Under the pieces are notes generated by a model, which ran no database searches, was not told where the DNA came from, and worked only from the letters and a program-made list of their open reading frames with translations. 28,761 nucleotides of DNA, from positions 1-28,761 of the forward strand of contig CAZPYT010000011.1 of NCBI GenBank assembly GCA_964590955.1. The letters are read 5' to 3'. Source of the stretch: CAZPYT01 sp964590955. Lineage in GTDB: Bacteria; Patescibacteriota; WWE3; UBA101185; UBA10185. This document shows, piece by piece, positions 7,897-14,952 of the stretch. The position numbers and the translations under genes are program-made. The stretch's first letter is position 1; every line of letters begins with the position of its first letter.

Positions 7897-8107
7897 ACAA
7901 CATCCTTTGTTGTAATAATAATTTTATTTCAACCGTAAAGACACAAGTTTATAGGGAAAGCGCTGATTACTAAGTGTTAATTATGAAATTTGTGACATAT
8001 GTTCCTTATACCCGAGCAGCGTTTGAGCGCTATTGCTAACAGCTTAATATACGCGATATTTACAACAATGCCTAATTATTTTGACACTGGATTTATTCTT
8101 AATACTT

Positions 8108-8116
8108 TGCTAACAT
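8108..8116 (+). promoter_or_regulatory. Extended -10 box of ndk
   Basis: TGCTAACAT (8108-8116) is a TGn-extended -10 with four of six consensus bases, ending 7 nt before the ATG at 8124. A perfect TTGACA lies at 8081-8086, but 24 nt away, too far for a normal spacer. The placement fits the leaderless pattern seen elsewhere in the window. Confidence 0.45.
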
Positions 8117-8123
8117 TTTTTCC

Positions 8124-8705
8124 ATGATCCAAAGATCACTAGTATTATTAAAACCTGACGCAGTAAAACGCGGAATTGTTGGGGAGTTAATACATAGATT
8201 TGAACGTGCGGGTTTGAAAATTATTGCGGCACGACTTATTCAAGCATCTGATGATTTAGCAAAAAAACATTATCCTGAAAGCGACGCATGGAAAAGAAAA
8301 GTTGGAGAAAATACAATACGAGATTGTGAGGCTTACCATATTGATGTTGTAGCCAATATGGGTACAAAAGACCCATTAAAAATTGGAGAAATAGTAAAAA
8401 AGTGGAATGAAGACTTTCTGAAATCAGGTCCGGTTTTTGCCATCGTTCTGGAAGGTATACATGCAATTGAGCGTGTTAGATCTCTTGCAGGTCCTACTAT
8501 ACCCACGCTAGCTCCGGCAGGTACTATTAGAGGAGATTTTTCACTGGATTCTGCGATAGCTGCAAATCTTAGAAAGAGGACAGTATATAATTTGGTGCAT
8601 GCTTCAGGCTCAGAAGCAGAAGCACAATTTGAAATTAAATTGTGGTTTGGTGATGAAGTTTTATTGGATTATCGACGCACCCACGAAGATTTATATTCTT
8701 ATTAA
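8124..8705 (+). CDS. ndk: Nucleoside diphosphate kinase with insertions
   Basis: 193 residues; makes NTPs from NDPs with ATP through a phosphohistidine. The N-terminus MIQRSLVLLKPDAVKRGIVG is a textbook NDK start. The family blocks SGPVFAIVLEG, RSLAGPT, APAGTIRGDFSLD and the active-site NLVHASGS (His159) follow in order. Most bacterial NDKs have 140-150 residues. Here about 35 extra residues sit between HYPES and SGPV (residues 52-100), and about 8 more lie before the active-site His (SAIAANLRKRTVYN). Such insertions usually extend the surface loops of the hexamer; their role here is unknown. The adenylate kinase gene begins 5 nt after the stop, forming a nucleotide-phosphate operon. Confidence 0.93.
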   Translation: MIQRSLVLLKPDAVKRGIVGELIHRFERAGLKIIAARLIQASDDLAKKHYPESDAWKRKVGENTIRDCEAYHIDVVANMGTKDPLKIGEIVKKWNEDFLKSGPVFAIVLEGIHAIERVRSLAGPTIPTLAPAGTIRGDFSLDSAIAANLRKRTVYNLVHASGSEAEAQFEIKLWFGDEVLLDYRRTHEDLYSY

Positions 8706-8710
8706 GGTTA

Positions 8711-9784
8711 ATGATTGACAACAAACTTTATTTTAATTCCAAAGAAATTGATACTGGGAAATCATATGACTTGACTAATCCAGCTCAACGGCTTGAGTAT
8801 TTCCATGATAAACTTGGAAAACAAATAATTGAGCTAAGTGACTTTTTTGAGCACAATTCATTTTTATGTTTTCTGATTGCCCAAAAAGGAGCTGGAAAGG
8901 GCACATATGCCAAAATGTTCCAAGAGGTTTTTGGCGAAACTAAGGTAGGCCATCTTGCGGTTGGGGATTTAGTTAGAGATGTTCATAGCTTATTGTCTGG
9001 AGAGGCCTCAGGAGGACCAATTAAAAAATACTTAAAAGAGAATTACAGGGGATTTAATACACTCGATAATGAAATAGCAGCTTTTATGGGATATAGACAG
9101 GATATGTTGATTTCTACGGAATTCATTTTGACATTAGTAAAAATGGAATTAGAAAAATATGACAAACGTTCCGTTTTTATTGATGGCTTGCCAAGAAATA
9201 TTGACCAGATATCTTTTTCACTTTTTTTTAGGGATTTGTTTAATTATTCTAGCCGCCCCGATTTTTTTATTATACTTGAGACACCGGAATCACTACTTGC
9301 AGAAAGAATTGGTAACAGGCTTATATGTCCCCTATGTAATACTTCAAAAAACTATAAATTGAATCCATCTAAATTTGTAGTAAAAAGTGACGGCATAGAA
9401 GGAAAATTTGATCTGTTATGCGATAACGACTCCTGTAAAGGTTATTCTAAGCAAATACTCGTTGAGAAAAAAGGTGATGTTCATGGTATTGAGTCTATTC
9501 GTGAGCGTATAGACGCCACAAGTCTGCTTATGGAAAAAGCTAAAAATTTAGTAGGGGTACCTGTGATTGTTATACCTGGAACTGTGAACAAAAGTTTGGC
9601 AAATACTTATTTTGATGATTTTGAACTAAATCCTGAATACTCATATAAACTTGAGGATGAAAATGTCATTTTTCAAAAGAAGCCATGGGAAGTTGAAGGT
9701 GATGACGGTAGTAAACAAATTGTATTGATGGCTGCTACGGTTGTTTTGACCATGATTAAAAGAGTTCATGAAATATTGATTTAA
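8711..9784 (+). CDS. adk: Adenylate kinase-family nucleoside monophosphate kinase, extended
   Basis: 357 residues, against about 215 for a typical adenylate kinase. The core has the P-loop GAGKGT (60-65), the NMP-binding GDLVRD region (85-90), the IDGLPRN motif (157-163), and a zinc-type LID with CPLC (206-209) paired with CDNDSC (237-242). ERIDA near residue 265 matches the R-x-D motif after the LID. About 48 residues precede the core and about 70 follow it; the tail (KKPWEVEGDDGSKQIVLMAA) is unassigned and could be a regulatory or binding extension. It should interconvert AMP/ATP and ADP. With ndk directly upstream it supplies triphosphates from imported or salvaged nucleotides, a dependence typical of reduced genomes. 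A short AAGG precedes the ATG. Confidence 0.85.
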   Translation: MIDNKLYFNSKEIDTGKSYDLTNPAQRLEYFHDKLGKQIIELSDFFEHNSFLCFLIAQKGAGKGTYAKMFQEVFGETKVGHLAVGDLVRDVHSLLSGEASGGPIKKYLKENYRGFNTLDNEIAAFMGYRQDMLISTEFILTLVKMELEKYDKRSVFIDGLPRNIDQISFSLFFRDLFNYSSRPDFFIILETPESLLAERIGNRLICPLCNTSKNYKLNPSKFVVKSDGIEGKFDLLCDNDSCKGYSKQILVEKKGDVHGIESIRERIDATSLLMEKAKNLVGVPVIVIPGTVNKSLANTYFDDFELNPEYSYKLEDENVIFQKKPWEVEGDDGSKQIVLMAATVVLTMIKRVHEILI

Positions 9785-9785
9785 A

Positions 9786-9794
9786 TGTTATACT
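9786..9794 (+). promoter_or_regulatory. Extended -10 box of tRNA-Ser
   Basis: TGTTATACT (9786-9794) overlaps the region just after the adk stop (TAA 9782-9784). TGn plus TATACT (five of six) lies about 25 nt upstream of the tRNA, giving a short 5' leader to be removed by RNase P. No -35 is obvious. Confidence 0.5.
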
Positions 9795-9819
9795 TCTTTA
9801 GCTCAACGTACTTTGCAAT

Positions 9820-9907
9820 GGAGGGGTGCAAGAGTGGTTTAATTGGCCGGTCTTGAAAACCGTGCGTCCTAACAGACACGAGGGTTCGAATCCCTCCCCC
9901 TCCGCCA
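9820..9907 (+). tRNA. tRNA-Ser (anticodon UGA)
   Basis: Cloverleaf by eye: acceptor GGAGGGG (9820-9826) pairs with CCCCTCC (9897-9903); discriminator G9904; CCA encoded at 9905-9907. Anticodon stem-loop CGGT-CTTGAAA-ACCG gives TGA at 9854-9856. A long variable arm (about 9866-9880) makes it class II, as expected for serine. The T arm is GAGGG-TTCGAAT-CCCTC. It decodes UCA and other UCN codons. The 3' strand of its T and acceptor stems has a complementary copy 60 nt downstream (see the inverted repeat). Confidence 0.95.
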
Positions 9908-9972
9908 ATGGAAATGTCCGGTGATCATCTCGAAGAGATGGTTAGCGGACATTTCCATTTGTGGGGGAGGGA
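9890..9972 (+). repeat. Large imperfect inverted repeat joining the tRNA-Ser 3' end to downstream DNA
   Basis: Directly after the tRNA CCA a perfect 13-nt arm ATGGAAATGTCCG (9908-9920) pairs with CGGACATTTCCAT (9946-9958). Inside is a 6-bp hairpin CATCTC-gaa-GAGATG (9926-9940), with a 5x5 loop between. Outside, ATCCCTCCCCC of the tRNA (9890-9900) is exactly complementary to GGGGGAGGGAT (9962-9972). Total pairing is about 30 bp in three blocks. No T-run follows, so it is not an ordinary intrinsic terminator. The outer arms mean the transcript could either form the tRNA or this long hairpin. Confidence 0.75.
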
Positions 9973-10107
9973 TGAGACTGTCGGAGCGTGCGAAGTGTAA
10001 TGTAGCGATTGTTGCTGGGGTCGAGAGTCAAAAAGCTCTAAGAACTAAGTGATGTAGAGATACATGGACTCATGACCGAATCTTTTCCCATTCGACATTC
10101 TTTACAT
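9973..10107. other. GC-richer spacer without a recognisable gene
   Basis: Between the inverted repeat and the terminator of the leftward gene lies about 135 bp that looks visibly richer in G and C than the surroundings. It holds no convincing frame. A small hairpin ATGTA-gaga-TACAT lies near 10052-10065. It may be a trailer of the tRNA transcript, a decayed element or an unrecognised RNA; I cannot tell which. Confidence 0.3.
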
Positions 10108-10158
10108 CCTTAAAATAATAAAACGCCATCCCCTTTATTATCTTTCAAGGATGGCGTT
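10108..10158 (-). terminator. Intrinsic terminator of the 10.2-10.8 kb orphan gene
   Basis: Read on the minus strand: AACGCCATCC (10158-10149), a 17-nt loop, GGATGGCGTT (10131-10122), then TTATTATTTT. A perfect 10-bp stem plus a T-rich tail only a few bases after the stop at 10166. Confidence 0.8.
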
Positions 10159-10165
10159 CTCATGT

Positions 10166-10789
10166 TTATAGCGTAATCATTATTGTTGGCAGTATCTTAG
10201 GGTGTGCCAAGCTGCCGTCACATATCAAATCTAACCTTAAGGTTTGAATGTTGTATTGTATAAGTATATCGAAATCTACTCCCTCATATTTTAAAAGGGT
10301 TAGTTTTTCGAAAAATGGATACTTCTTCAGGATCAGTTCTTCAACCTTTTGATCTTTCGAGATTCTCACAAACGCAGTATAAGCATCATGCAGCATTTGC
10401 TCAAGAAAAGCTAGAGAAGTTGATTCAGAAATGTGTAGAATGCTTAGACTTCTTTCTAGTTGCCTTTTCTCTTTTGTGCTATGAGCATTACCCACTTTTT
10501 GTAAGCTCTTGATGTAACTAAAAAAACACTGAACTGCTGAATATAGTAAATCTTCTTTGTACGATTTGTGGAGATTAACTGCGACTTTCAGCAATCTGGT
10601 AATATCTACAATTAACACATAGCTTGTCCACAGAGTTAATGCTCCAGCGAAAATAGTTACTACTATACTTTGTGAGGTTGCTGCCCCCAATATAGAAAGT
10701 ATGGACGCGACTAATACAAGCAACATTCTGCCATACATGTAGTAGTTGCCCCCTATCCGCCAAACCAAGCGTGCAATTTTCCATTTCAT
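10166..10789 (-). CDS. Unrecognised two-helix membrane protein
   Basis: I do not recognise this protein. From the ATG at 10789 it has 207 residues: a basic start (MKWKIARLVWRIGG), two membrane helices at about 22-40 and 43-66, then about 140 soluble residues, mostly helical and charged, including KEKRQLERSLSILHIS and KKYPFFEKLTLLKYEG. The soluble part is probably cytoplasmic. A longer frame starts at 10846, but the ATG at 10789 is preceded by AAGGAG with 6-nt spacing, a good Shine-Dalgarno site, so the shorter form is preferred. That contrasts with the leaderless style of most genes here. It stands alone: a strong terminator follows and a 0.9-kb gene-poor region lies upstream. Low similarity to anything I know may mean a lineage-specific or acquired gene. 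Confidence 0.6.
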   Translation of the reverse strand: MKWKIARLVWRIGGNYYMYGRMLLVLVASILSILGAATSQSIVVTIFAGALTLWTSYVLIVDITRLLKVAVNLHKSYKEDLLYSAVQCFFSYIKSLQKVGNAHSTKEKRQLERSLSILHISESTSLAFLEQMLHDAYTAFVRISKDQKVEELILKKYPFFEKLTLLKYEGVDFDILIQYNIQTLRLDLICDGSLAHPKILPTIMITL

Positions 10790-10801
10790 ATTATTCTCCT
10801 T

Positions 10802-11685
10802 ATTCTCTTGATGCTTTTTATAAGCATACTGAGTACGGGCGTACACCCTATTCGGAAATACGGAAATTCAAAGAATTTCTAGGTCTTTCTAGTGACCTAC
10901 AACTAAGATTGTGTAGAATTTTAGCATTTCATGCATTTTATATCAATTCTGATATGACGCATATTAAAGCAGGATCTAGCTTTGTTTACAGTCACCAATA
11001 GTAGCAATGCTCACCTATACTAAGTCGGATAGCCATAATACTAATATAATATTTCTACATCAAGCCGACTAATTATATTGACCTTTAATTATTTCAGCTT
11101 GTCCTGTATTCACAATCGAGTGGCTAAACATGACCATAAGTCAACTACTAGTGTCATACTTATTAAAAAACAATTTTAAGGAACTAATAAAAAAGTTTTC
11201 ACACGTCATACTATGAATATAAATACAAAAAGTGCGCTATGACAGTTAATGAAATATCGCTCCGCGTGCATTTACGCGTAGCCTATATGACATAATGAGA
11301 GTGTTAGGGTGTGGTAAGGTTTGTTTAGGGGCTCTCATAATTACAGATCGGTGCGGTATGGTAGGACCTTATGCGACAGCTATGTTAATATATGCCTCGT
11401 GCTCGCAGTATTTTAAAATTTACCAGGTATAAATGACATACTATTTTCATTTTATTCTAAATCAACAAGTATTTTCTTTCTTGTAAGCTCGCTCGGGATA
11501 TGTATACCTATTTTAAAACGGCTAAATATAGTAATCGGTGATATTATTTGCTTACATTTATTATTGCGTTAATACTAGAATTCATTTTCATTCATCAAAA
11601 AGAACTTATAAAAACCGAAATCATTAGATAGAAATAAACCTACTACAACAATATAAATATGCTATTATTATAATCTAGAATTACT
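10802..11685. other. Gene-poor AT-rich region
   Basis: About 880 bp with no frame I would call. A hairpin with a 5-bp stem CGCGT-gcattt-ACGCG, extended by CT/AG pairs, lies at 11261-11281. It is flanked by two similar words, CTATGACAGTTAATGA (from 11237) and CTATATGACATAATGA (from 11283). A short G-rich stretch (about 11305-11335) follows. I looked for tmRNA, RNase P RNA and SRP RNA hallmarks here and found none. It must contain the promoter of the leftward orphan gene near 10802-10850, but no box is convincing. Confidence 0.35.
11669..11674 (+). promoter_or_regulatory. -10 box of tRNA-Arg
   Basis: A perfect TATAAT at 11669-11674, 11 nt before the tRNA, predicts a transcript start about 5 nt upstream of it. 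No clear -35. Confidence 0.5.
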
Positions 11686-11760
11686 GCTCTCATAGTTCAA
11701 CGGATAGAACATACCCCTCCTAAGGGTAAAATGCAGGTTCAATTCCTGCTGGGAGCGCCA
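11686..11760 (+). tRNA. tRNA-Arg (anticodon CCU)
   Basis: Acceptor GCTCTCA (11686-11692) pairs with TGGGAGC (11750-11756) with one G-U; discriminator G; CCA encoded at 11758-11760. Anticodon stem TACCC/GGGTA with loop CTCCTAA gives CCT at 11719-11721, reading AGG. T arm GCAGG-TTCAATT-CCTGC. 75 nt, class I. Confidence 0.95.
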
Positions 11761-11861
11761 ATGAAACCCTTAATATACGCTATAAAACATTGCTTATCAG
11801 AATATTAGAAACACTGATAAAAAAACGGATAAAAATATGAGCAGATTGTTACAAATTATGA

Positions 11862-11883
11862 CACAGCATATTAATAAGCTGTG
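11862..11883. repeat. Small palindrome upstream of the sortase gene
   Basis: CACAGC (11862-11867) and GCTGTG (11878-11883) form an inverted repeat around ten A/T bases, about 45 bp before the sortase -10 box. It could be an operator or a chance hairpin; nothing else supports a role. Confidence 0.25.
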
Positions 11884-11926
11884 GCAGTAGTATAAACAGC
11901 GATTTTTAATATTTTAATAAATACAT

Positions 11927-11932
11927 TATAAT
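11927..11932 (+). promoter_or_regulatory. -10 box of the sortase gene
   Basis: A perfect TATAAT at 11927-11932 ends 6 nt before the GTG start at 11939. This implies a leaderless transcript and supports GTG as the start. No convincing -35. Confidence 0.55.
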
Positions 11933-11938
11933 TAGGCG

Positions 11939-12661
11939 GTGCCAGGTATAAAAAAGTACAAACATATAGAATTATCAAAGGTTAAAATATTTACTCGAAA
12001 AAGAAGAATAATTAGTACAGTTCTTATATTAGTCGGTCTATTTCTATTATTGGCAAATTTTTGGCCGGTCATAAAATCAGAGATCTGGTATTATGCCAAG
12101 GAAACAGTGAATCAACCATATATTATTGTTAATAAAGATGACAATATCTCAACTGACAAAGAGCGTAGCGTATTTGCTAAATTTTTAAATCATGAACCTG
12201 TCTTATTATTTCCACAAAATAGGTCATTTTCAATTGTTATTGAGAAAACTGGAGTAAATGCACCTATTGTAGCAAATGTACCCATAACAAATGAAAGTGC
12301 ATATAACGAAGCACTTAAGCTTGGTGTAGCACATGCATCTAGTAGCAGATTTCCATCTGAAAATCCGGGAAATGTCTACTTGTTTGCACATGCTTCTAAC
12401 AACTTCTGGCAACTGGGAAAATATTCTACTGTATTCAATCTATTAAGAAAGCTTGTACACAAAGATAGAATTCATATATTTTATGATAACAAAGACTTTA
12501 TTTATGAAGTAGTAAACAAGGAGAGGTATCGAGGGTGGAACACCTATCCTATTACGCGCCCCGTAATTGAACCTACACTTACACTGCAAACATGTGATCC
12601 CCCCGGAACTACATTAAATAGACTAGTCATTACTGCAAAACTGGTTGAGGTACAAGAATAG
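11939..12661 (+). CDS. Sortase-family transpeptidase
   Basis: 240 residues. A basic N-terminus (FTRKRR) precedes one membrane helix at about 25-45, leaving the catalytic domain outside. The catalytic triad is visible: His151 in YLFAHASNN, Cys219 in TLTLQTCDPPGTT, and Arg228 in LNRLVITAKL. Sortases cut a C-terminal sorting motif of secreted proteins and join them to a cell-surface acceptor or pilus subunit. The T-L-x-T-C-D-P-P-G signature and single N-terminal anchor fit the smaller class D/E-like enzymes; the exact class is not certain. No obvious substrate with an LPxTG-type tail is in the window. The gene starts with GTG, stop TAG. It is next to other envelope genes (PEGA protein, mreB, glycosyltransferase). 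Confidence 0.88.
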   Translation: MPGIKKYKHIELSKVKIFTRKRRIISTVLILVGLFLLLANFWPVIKSEIWYYAKETVNQPYIIVNKDDNISTDKERSVFAKFLNHEPVLLFPQNRSFSIVIEKTGVNAPIVANVPITNESAYNEALKLGVAHASSSRFPSENPGNVYLFAHASNNFWQLGKYSTVFNLLRKLVHKDRIHIFYDNKDFIYEVVNKERYRGWNTYPITRPVIEPTLTLQTCDPPGTTLNRLVITAKLVEVQE

Positions 12662-12722
12662 CGGGTCTATTAACAAAATTATCTTTGTAGGATGGTTACA
12701 GCCGGTTTTTAGATCATACTGA

Positions 12723-13883
12723 TTATCTTATACCCACAGTGTACAAATCTGTTTGATCCGTAGATTTAAAGGATGTTAAAATGATTATTTTGTCTCCGCT
12801 GGGGATACTATATACCTTTGGAGAATGTAGCGACTTGCCGTATATCTCAACTTTATTCGTGCCGTCAATCCTTATAAGACTAATTGTGCCTCGTTTATCC
12901 GTTTCAATATTACCTTCAGTAATAAGAAGATGATAACTGTCTGCGAACCATGAAATTTCAGGCTGCATATCACTGACATTTTTCTCAAATACAACTGTTT
13001 CCACTTTTTCTCCCACCGGCAGTGGCTTTTCCATGTTATACACTTTATAGATCACTTTGTCATTGATCTGCGTATTGTATAGAAACTTTTTGCCATCCGG
13101 TGCCCAGAGCACTTTTTCAGATATTGCTATCTTCTTAATGCTATCCGGTATGTCAATCTCTGCCACAAAGTCCTCTCTTTTTTTCTTCAAGAGTTCTGTC
13201 CATTCTTGTAGAATTTCTTCATAGTTTGTAATGGATTGAGCAGTGTTTGTCTCCATATCTACCAGATAGTAAAAAGAATCGCTTGTTTCTACGAGTAGCT
13301 GTTTTTCATCAGGTGACCAGCTGATATTTTTTCCTTCTGAGTATTTAATAACTTTTGTATCTTCCAATACTACAAAAGGGCTAGCTCTGAATAAATTCAA
13401 GCCGCCCTGGTTTATTGGGATTATCCACACACCCGGTGTTGCTTCATCCTTTGAAAAGTAAGCTAATTTCGTGTAGGTTGGCGATACCGAAGGGTTTATA
13501 GCTCCTGTATTAGTTAGTGGCTCGAAAACAGGGCTTTGTGAAACGAGCACGGCTGTTATGTCTGTGACAAGTTCTTCGAACACTTCGATGTCTTTGTACC
13601 AAGTTTCATAACCCTTTTTTTCTATTCTGAGTTTGTGCGTGCCCGGTTCTACTCCCGGAATGGTGTCATTAGTTGCAGTAATTACCTTATCGTCTAAAAT
13701 CACCGTTGCCCCTTCCGGTATCGATTTTGCGCTTACCATGCCCGTTTTGGTGAGATCTATCGTATCGTCTTTTTCGCGCTTCATTCTGAATCCAGAGGTA
13801 TACAAAAATACAAGGGTTGTCAGCCCGAGAAGTACTATTAAAGTTAGTATGGTATGAAACCATGTTTTATTTACACTATGCAC
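12723..13883 (-). CDS. Membrane-anchored PEGA-domain and beta-propeller-like protein
   Basis: 386 residues. One membrane helix at about 10-29 (FHTILTLIVLLGLTTLVFLY) anchors an extracytoplasmic chain. Residues about 50-110 are a PEGA domain: VSAKSIPEGATVILDDK, then PGTHKLRIEKKGYETW. PEGA domains occur on surface proteins of many bacteria. The rest carries TolB/PD40-like blades with SPTYTKLAYFS, ISWSPDEKQLLVET, VLWAPDGKKFLYNT and ISWFADSYHLLITE, so a partial or full propeller used for binding is likely. No catalytic motif is seen. The GTG start at 13883 is fixed by an extended -10 box 6 nt upstream. It diverges from mreB across 64 bp. Confidence 0.8.
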   Translation of the reverse strand: MHSVNKTWFHTILTLIVLLGLTTLVFLYTSGFRMKREKDDTIDLTKTGMVSAKSIPEGATVILDDKVITATNDTIPGVEPGTHKLRIEKKGYETWYKDIEVFEELVTDITAVLVSQSPVFEPLTNTGAINPSVSPTYTKLAYFSKDEATPGVWIIPINQGGLNLFRASPFVVLEDTKVIKYSEGKNISWSPDEKQLLVETSDSFYYLVDMETNTAQSITNYEEILQEWTELLKKKREDFVAEIDIPDSIKKIAISEKVLWAPDGKKFLYNTQINDKVIYKVYNMEKPLPVGEKVETVVFEKNVSDMQPEISWFADSYHLLITEGNIETDKRGTISLIRIDGTNKVEIYGKSLHSPKVYSIPSGDKIIILTSFKSTDQTDLYTVGIR

Positions 13884-13889
13884 GCTGCT

Positions 13890-13898
13890 ATTTTACCA
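13890..13898 (-). promoter_or_regulatory. Extended -10 box of the PEGA-protein gene
   Basis: On the minus strand TGGTAAAAT (13898-13890) ends 6 nt before the GTG start at 13883. It is a TGn-extended -10 with five of six consensus bases; leaderless transcription is implied. Confidence 0.55.
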
Positions 13899-13912
13899 GA
13901 TATTTAATAATC

Positions 13913-13941
13913 TTGCTCTTTTTGACACTATCTATGATAAT
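13913..13941 (+). promoter_or_regulatory. Promoter of mreB
   Basis: TTGCTC (13913-13918), a 17-nt spacer and GATAAT (13936-13941), ending 6 nt before the ATG at 13948. It is interleaved with the divergent PEGA-gene promoter, so the two could compete or be co-regulated. A perfect TTGACA at 13922-13927 is not correctly spaced for this -10. Confidence 0.45.
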
Positions 13942-13947
13942 GGTGCC

Positions 13948-14952
13948 ATGTTGTCTAAAAAGATCGCCATTGATCTTGGTACTGCAAATTCCTTAGTTTA
14001 TGTTTCTGGCAAGGGTATTGTGCTGAAAGAACCCACTGTTGTTGCGGTAGCCGAAGATGAAGAAAAAATTGTTGCCGTAGGGTCCGAAGCCAGAGATATG
14101 CTGGGAAAAACTCCTGAAGGTATTGTTGCATCCAGACCCCTAAAAAACGGTGTTATAGCAGATTATCAGGTCACAGAAGCGCTCCTAAGATATTTTGTGA
14201 GCAAGGTATTAGGAAGATCCAGATTTATTAAGCCAGACATAATGATATCTATACCGGCTGGAGCTACATCGGTGGAATCAAGAGCTGTACTAGAAGCTGC
14301 TTATTCTGCCGGCGCAAAAAAGGCGTATCTAATGCCGGAACCTCTGGCCGCGGCAATTGGCGCCGGTCTTCAGATTGCCGAGCCTAAAGGAAACATGATT
14401 GTAAATATTGGCGGAGGTACAACAGAAATTGCAATTGTTTCTCTTTATGGCATGGTTGTTCATGGCAGCATTAGAGTAGGTGGCAATACACTAGATGAAG
14501 CGATAACGCAGTATGTAAGGCGTAACTACGGACTTATCATAGGACAAAATACTGCAGAAAAAGTTAAAATTCAGATTGGTGCAGCTATGCCTCTACAGAA
14601 GGAGAAAACAGTTGAAGTTAAAGGGCGAGACTCAATCACCGGGTTTCCAAAAATCGTCAATTTAGTGTCAGCGGAAGTAACTTCTTGTCTTGAAAGCTCT
14701 CTATTGAGTATTGCAAGTGGTGTAAAGTCTGTATTGGAGAGCACACCTCCTGAGTTATCATCCGATATTATTGATAAGGGTATTGTACTGAGTGGCGGGA
14801 CTGCATTGTTATCTAATATTGATAAATATATAAGTAATTATACAGGCGTACCGGTTCACTTGGCAGATGATCCATTATACTGTGTAGTAAAAGGTTTAGG
14901 ACGAGCTATCGAAAACGTAGATATTTTCAATAAAAGCATGCTAAAGAGATGA
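13948..14952 (+). CDS. mreB: Rod-shape determining actin homologue MreB
   Basis: 334 residues, the normal length. The actin-fold ATPase motifs are present in order: IAIDLGTANSLVYVSGKGIV (phosphate 1), SIPAGATSVESRAVLEAA, MPEPLAAAIGAGL, NIGGGTTEIAIVSLYG (phosphate 2), GGNTLDEAI, and GIVLSGGTALLSNID (adenosine motif). MreB filaments under the cytoplasmic membrane position cell-wall synthesis and keep cells rod-like. No mreC or mreD follows. Instead a WecG/TagA-family glycosyltransferase overlaps it by 4 nt (ATGA), so both are surely co-translated and may act together in envelope assembly. The ATG lies 6 nt from the -10 box. Confidence 0.95.
   Translation: MLSKKIAIDLGTANSLVYVSGKGIVLKEPTVVAVAEDEEKIVAVGSEARDMLGKTPEGIVASRPLKNGVIADYQVTEALLRYFVSKVLGRSRFIKPDIMISIPAGATSVESRAVLEAAYSAGAKKAYLMPEPLAAAIGAGLQIAEPKGNMIVNIGGGTTEIAIVSLYGMVVHGSIRVGGNTLDEAITQYVRRNYGLIIGQNTAEKVKIQIGAAMPLQKEKTVEVKGRDSITGFPKIVNLVSAEVTSCLESSLLSIASGVKSVLESTPPELSSDIIDKGIVLSGGTALLSNIDKYISNYTGVPVHLADDPLYCVVKGLGRAIENVDIFNKSMLKR

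Noticed and set aside
7897..7913. Hairpin ACAACA/TGTTGT after the phosphoesterase gene as a terminator
   Set aside because: The stem is six A/T-rich pairs and the following sequence starts AATAATAA before a weak T-run, so stability is too low to call.
7983..8039. An 18-codon frame (MKFVTYVPYTRAAFERYC) between the phosphoesterase and ndk
   Set aside because: No start signal, no promoter at the expected spacing and a length expected by chance.
10771..11001. Plus-strand frame of 76 codons
   Set aside because: It overlaps the start and Shine-Dalgarno of the leftward membrane gene, has no start signals of its own and no recognisable protein pattern.
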